64,000 nt of DNA from Dichetophora obliterata. Taxonomy: Eukaryota > Arthropoda > Insecta > Diptera > Sciomyzidae. Under the pieces are notes generated by a model. The model was not told the origin of the DNA and made no database searches. It saw only the letters and a list, made by a program, of their open reading frames with translations. Location of the stretch: contig OY986440.1 in assembly GCA_963920525.1 (NCBI GenBank), forward strand, positions 19,678,187-19,742,186, written 5' to 3'. Below are positions 59,251 through 64,000 of this stretch, one piece after another; the stretch's first letter is position 1; every line of letters begins with the position of its first letter. A program made the translations under genes and the position numbers.

Positions 59251-59829
59251 TTGAATGATAAACAAATCTTTTAAATAATGAAATTTTAGAACTTCTCCCG
59301 TTAGCAATACAAAGGAAATTATTTGTTTAAAAGGAGTCTTGTTACATCGAAATGCATTTTTACACCGAAATGGCTGGGTACCAGTCAAGCGCACTGCCAC
59401 TATTTCATTTGCAGTCGCACTTAGCAAATATAAGAAATGGCTTTTACGAAAATTCAAATGCTTAAACAGTGTACATTTTAATTTGTTATACAGTAATTTT
59501 CAGTTATTATTTAATTGTAGCAAATATGCATGTTAATTCAAAACAAAAAGTTGCTTGTGTAACCACAATTTGTGTGAATAAATATCCTTATATATTGGAT
59601 AAAACTTTTAGCAACTTTAGTCCTTTAACCCTTTATAAGGCAACAAAAAACAAAAAAGAAAAGAAACGAATTTGCCATTCAAGCCTTTGAAACGACTTTG
59701 ATTAAACTTCTGAAGCGGGATTTGTGCAGTGATGTTATTTTAGTTTTGCTAAAAATTCCAAAAGCATGTGCAAAACTTCCGTTTTGTAACATTTTTCAAC
59801 CAAATTTAGAATTTTTTAAACAAAAAATA
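59251..59829 (+). repeat. Partial R unit plus D-related segment
   Basis: R fragment 59245-59355, then TTTACACCGAAATGGCTGGG, then D-like GCAAATATAAGAAATGGCTT...AACTTCCGTTTTGTAACATT. Inverse of 27490-28050. The three small ORFs are featureless. Confidence 0.7.
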
Positions 59830-60101
59830 CAGTGGTGGTCACGAATTTAGCACAAACTGTGTTAGTAACTCTAATAAAAAGTTTAAACATCTTAGCTTAA
59901 AAATTGTAAACAAATATTGTTTGCCGAGTGTTGTTTATGAAGTTAACATTTTTCAACCAAATTTAGATTTTTTTAAACAAAAAATACAGTGGTGGTCACG
60001 AATTTAGCACAAACTGTGTTAGTAACTCTAATAAAAAGTTTAAACATCTTAGCTTAAAAATTGTAAACAAATATTGTTTGCCGAGTGTTGTTTATGAAGT
60101 T
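59788..60101 (+). repeat. 157-bp tandem duplication across a transposon end
   Basis: Units 59788-59944 and 59945-60101, both running AACATTTTTCAACCAAATTT...TACAGTGGTGGTCACGAATT...GTTTATGAAGTT. Each includes 42 bp of flank and the first 115 bp of the Tc1-like element, so two potential left ends (59830 and 59987) follow TA. Confidence 0.85.
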
Positions 60102-60322
60102 AACTCAAAGAACCGTTAGTTGGTTTTTCAGTTATTCTTACGTTTTCTTACATATTTCAAGTAGTTGCAATCAATGTGGTTTAAATGCTGGACACGAATT
60201 TAGCACAGTTTAGAATTACTTTTCCATTTCTTATTTTATTTTGGTTGATTAAATTTTACTGGTAAAATTTGCTTAATTTATTAAGTTTATATTTGAGTTC
60301 TAACAAAAAATTGCAAAAAGGT

Positions 60323-61105
60323 ATGACGAAAGACTACTGGTGTTCAGAGGCTCAGCGCCAGTTGATTCAGCAAATGAAAAATGATAAAGGACCGTTTCAG
60401 ACATTGCTCTGCTTCTAAGATGTTCCAGAAAGGTAGTATATAACGCATTTCAACATGTAGAGCCGTATGGTAGCATTAAAAACGTAAGACAGCAACCTAG
60501 AGCGCGAAAAACAATAGCAAGAAAGGACCATTTTATTTGTAGAGCTTCACTTAGGACTCCTTTTAAGATCTTAAATGAAATTAAAAATGAAATTTCATCA
60601 AAATATCGCATGTTGCAAAAAAATATTAAATGTAGTCTTGCGTTTGCAGAAGAACATTTAATAAAGCCAATGAGTTTTTGGAAAATGTGCTTTGGAGTGA
60701 TGAATCAAAGTGCGGATCTGACGGCAAACAATATGTGTGGCGTCCTCAAGACATGCAACACAATCCAAGGTACACGCTTAAGACTTTTTAAGACGGTTGT
60801 GGAAATGTTATGGTATGGGCGGCGTTTTCTTTGCACGGCGTTGATCCGATTGTTAAAATTGATAAAAAAATTATTCAGAACATTTACATAATCATACTTG
60901 TCAATAGCATGATACCATTTGCAGAGGATAATTTGGCGTTTTATGCAGGATAATGATCCAAGACACACTGTTCGAACAGTTGCGAGTTGCTTGGAAGACT
61001 CGTGTTAATGTCATGTAAATATTTTGAAGTGGCCAGCGCAATCACCGGACCTCCACATGATTGAGAATCTGTGGAGGGAGCAAATGTCGAGCAGCAAATA
61101 CTAAC
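60323..61105 (+). pseudogene. Tc1-like transposase, dead
   Basis: Begins MTKDYWCSEAQRQLIQQMKN. DNA-binding remnants YGSIKNVRQQPRARKTIARK and ILNEIKNEISSKYRM follow across at least two frame breaks. Then VLWSDESKCGSDGKQYVWRP (first Asp), GCGNVMVWAAFSLHGVDPI, and after another break RFMQDNDPRHTVRTVASCLE (second Asp), an in-frame TAA at about 61000, [20 protein letters not shown] (catalytic Glu). The Asp-to-Glu interval is 37 codons including the stop, not 34, so there is either a 9-bp insertion in a DD34E gene or a different subgroup. The copy at 26.6-27.5 kb shares the same interval. Confidence 0.82.
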
Positions 61106-61433
61106 AGTAAAACCCAAAACTTTTCCTGATTCGTGAGCCCAAATCCCAAGGATTTAGTATAGTATTCCAAAGAACCGTTTTGAAGCTTTGGTCGAAAGTT
61201 TTCCAAGTAGATGCGATGCAGTTATTAGGAATAAGGAATTTCCTAAGAAATATTGCGTTTTATGCAATAAATTTTGATTTTATTTTTTATCCTAGAAATT
61301 TTTTTGCTCGTGTGCTAAATTCATGACCAAGTGTAAATGTTTATTTTTATTTTCTACTTGACTTAAAGTTCTTTAAAAAAAAAATTAAATAAAAAGTGTA
61401 CAAAGAGGATTATATATATGTATATATATATTA

Positions 61434-61737
61434 GGCCGGGTCAATTTGTATGGACGAATTTTTTGGAGGTCTGGCTCAGCGAAATTCGTAAAATACATGT
61501 AATTTCAAGACTTTTTCTCCACTACAGCATATACAAATTCTGAAAAAAAGCTGTGCGGACTTTCGTAAATAGATTTTGTTCTCAATTATAAAATATGAAT
61601 GTATGAATGTATGTGTATGAATCTATTTACGAAAGTCCGCACAGCTTTTTTTCAGAATTTGTATATGCTAAAGTGGAGAAAAAGTCTTGAAATTACATGT
61701 ATTTTACGAATTTCGCTGAGCCAGAATTTGACCCGCC

Positions 61738-61738
<1 letters not shown>
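61434..61738. mobile_element. Foldback MITE, 305 bp, nested
   Basis: GGCCGGGTCAATTTGTATGG at the left; inverted right end GGGCGGGTCAAATTCTGGCT. Arms of about 125 bp are nearly identical (GCGAAATTCGTAAAATACAT, AAAAAGCTGTGCGGACTTTC). TA at 61432-61433 and 61739-61740. The inverted symmetry extends beyond the element (see findings). Confidence 0.8.
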
Positions 61739-61739
<1 letters not shown>

Positions 61740-61805
<66 letters not shown>

Positions 61806-61806
61806 A
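61740..61806. repeat. (TA)n microsatellite
   Basis: About 30 TA units after the MITE. The isoleucine-tyrosine repeat ORF is an artefact. Confidence 0.95.
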
Positions 61807-62079
61807 TCCTCTTTGTACACTTTTTTATTTAAATTTTTTTTTATTTTTATATATATTTAATAAAAGTTAATTAAAAATTTCAAACGAATAAATAGAAAAC
61901 TTAAGTATTCACTATACTTTTTTAAGTGTGCTAAATTCGTGACCACCACTGTACATAAACAAAACTAAGTCTATAAATGAATGTTTTAATGTTGTTATAA
62001 TATCCTATTCAATTAACAAACAGTTGCTTGAAATCATTTAATAGTTCATTTTTTATATATTAAATAAAATAAATAATTT

Positions 62080-62650
62080 AACAGATGCTACAAAATAATT
62101 CTGCCAAAATAATTTTATGAATTATATGTTTTAATGTTATTTATATTTGTAATAGAATGAAATATCCTACAAGACCGTAAAAAAATTCCACCAAAATATT
62201 TAAATCAATTTGTTAGTTGAGTGCTTCAATGTTAACTCAATATTCGATTTAATTGACAAGCAGTTGACAGTATTCACATACATATATTTGAATGCTAAAC
62301 AAATCTTCTTAATAATGAAATTTAAGAACTTCTCCCATCAGCAAGGAAAAGAAGTGTTTGTTTAAAAGTAGTCTTGTTACATCGAAATGTGTGTTTCGAA
62401 TACATATATGTATATACATTAGTACTCTTATGAGTTATGTGTTTTAAAGTTATTTATAATAAAATAAAATATCCTACAAGACCGCAAAAAAGTTCCACCA
62501 AAATATTTTTATCAATTTGTTACTTGAGTGCTTCAATGTTATCTTAATATCCGATTTAATTGACGACCAGTTGACAGTATTCATATACATACATATATTT
62601 GAATGATAAACAAATCTTCTAAATAATGAAATTTAAGAATAAGACAGTAT
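62080..62650 (-). repeat. Family R dimer, inverse
   Basis: Two inverse R units arranged as at 51909-52445, again truncated at AAGAATAAGACAGTATT before D. Confidence 0.85.
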
Positions 62651-62651
62651 T

Positions 62652-64000
62652 CAATTTGCAAGCCAGGTCGTCCAGTAGTTCCAGCGCTTTTGCTTGTGCT
62701 TGTTAAAAACAAGCGGTGTCAGTTTTACATATTTTTTCGTGTCTTAACCTTTGTTTCTATAAAATTTTAGTATTTGCATTTTCTCTTAAAAAACAATCTT
62801 TTTTGGTAAATTGAAATAAGTTTTTTGAAAAAATATATGTGCTTTATTTAACCAGGAACAAATAAAATTTTTTTAAACAGTTTTTTGTACAAATTCACAA
62901 CAATCACAACATCAACACCCACATTCTGTATGTTGACCTTATTTATCAGAAAATAAGATCTTGTATCCTTATAACTTGCAGTCACAATGTGTTTAAAATA
63001 TGCAACAATCTAGTTCCTCGCACATTGCAGAAACTATTCTGTAACGGAAGCTAGAGATTACTTGTTGCTAGTGTACTTTTATTGGTGAGCAGGAGTGATT
63101 TTGTTTAACGTGAAAAATGATGTGCTACACATTGTTTAAAGTTGTTACTTTTTCAAAACAGTTGCAAGTTGCATTTGGCAAATATAAAATATGGTTTTTA
63201 CGAAAATTCAAATACATGAAAGTTCTATTTTAATTTGTTATACAGTAATTTTCAGTTAATATTTAATTGTAGCAAATATGCATGTTTATTCAAAACAAAA
63301 AGTTGCTAGTGTAACCACAATTAGTGTGAATATATAATATAATATCCTTATACATCGGATAAAACTTTTAGGCTACTTGAGTCCTTTTACCCTTTATAAG
63401 GCAACAAAAAACAAAACAAAAAAACGAATTTGCCATTCAAGCCTTTGAAACGACTTTGATTAAACTTCTTTGGCGGGATTTGCGCAGTGATGTGATTTTA
63501 ATTTGGCTAACAATTCCCAAAGCATGCATGTGCAAAACTTCCGTTTTGTAACATTTTTCAACCAAATTTAGAATTTTTGAACAAAAAATAACTAAATACA
63601 TTAACAAAACTAAGTCTATAAATTAAGTGTTTTAATATCCTATTCAATTGACAAACAGTTTGTATGTACAAAAAATACATATAAATATGTAAAATGACAA
63701 AATCATTCAATAGTTAATTTTTTATATATTAAATAAAATAAATAATTTAACAGACGCTACAAAACTGCAAAATAATTCTACCAAAATACTTTTATGAAGA
63801 ATGTTATATATATTTGTAATAAAATAAAATATCCTACAAGACCGCAAACAAATTCCACCAAAATATTTATATCAATTTGTTACTTGAGTGCTTCAATGCT
63901 AACTCAATATCCGATTTAATTGACATGCAGTTGACAGTATTCATATACATACATATATTTTAATGATAAACAAGTCTTCTAAATAATGAAATTTAAGAAC
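62652..64000 (+). repeat. Segment D, copy 3 (runs off the window)
   Basis: Near-identical to copy 2 (start offset 10,193 bp) but without its 82-bp duplication. Contains the same hAT-like end and inverse R tail (from about 63800). Continues past the window. Confidence 0.88.

Larger units (their letters stand above)
59830..61951 (+). mobile_element. Tc1-like element, 2.1 kb, rearranged
   Basis: Ends CAGTGGTGGTCACGAATTTA in inverted orientation; TA at 59828-59829 and 61952-61953. The same CACGAATTTAGCAC word also occurs internally near 60190-60205 and the inverse ATTCATGACCAAGTG near 61318, suggesting IR/DR-type ends. Contains a transposase remnant and, in its right part, a large palindrome. 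A truncated inverse copy is at 26616-27480. Confidence 0.85.

Overview
The window looks like intergenic or heterochromatin-like DNA from an insect, most likely a higher fly. It is strongly AT-rich and I see no convincing host protein gene in 64 kb. Almost everything recognisable is a transposable element, a MITE (short non-autonomous element with inverted ends) or a dispersed repeat. Two mariner copies (about 54.0-54.9 and 57.3-58.4 kb) belong to a group whose second and third catalytic Asp are separated by 41 residues in the better-preserved copy. From memory that DD41D ('rosa') spacing was described in tephritid fruit flies, so a tephritid is my best guess. This is inference only.

Layout, left half. 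At 0.2-1.6 kb there is a non-autonomous Helitron with a second 5' end. At 2.0-5.3 kb there is a decayed LINE inserted in a unit of an abundant ~300-bp repeat (family R). At 7.1-9.7 kb there is a minus-strand LINE with a long open reverse transcriptase. From 9.8 to 16.3 kb there is a run of MITEs, two of them adjacent with perfect 8-bp target duplications, and a 1.67-kb hAT-type element. From 18 to 21.2 kb there are foldbacks, tRNA-like modules, a 0.7-kb element C and R units. At 23.9-26 kb there is a long-armed foldback (family B). At 26.6-28 kb there is a truncated Tc1-like copy. At 28.2-31.8 kb there are TTA/TAA-flanked MITEs, one carrying a nested hAT. At 33.2-35 kb there is a TA-flanked element with an internal minisatellite.

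Layout, right half. At 38.2-39.6 kb is the first copy of a ~1.4-kb segment D, repeated at 52.5 and 62.7 kb. At 39.6-41.2 kb there is a dead Tc1-like element with inverted/direct repeat ends. At 42.4-43.5 kb there is another hAT-type element. At 45.4-47.5 kb there is a decayed minus-strand gene of a widespread arthropod TE-like family. At 47.5-50.7 kb there is a nearly intact RTE-clade LINE, the most GC-rich and best-preserved coding region here; it is interrupted by one stop and a 69-bp GT...AG insertion. The remainder is R dimers, D copies, two rosa-type mariners, a second copy of B, an inverted copy of the 19-20 kb composite, and a Tc1-like element carrying a tandem end duplication and a large palindrome.

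There is no operon or pathway to describe. The layout reads as repeated rounds of insertion: R units serve as targets, TA-specific elements land in them, and blocks (R-R-D, the C composite, the Tc1 region) were later duplicated directly or in inverse orientation. Target-site duplications and nesting give a partial order of events, recorded below.
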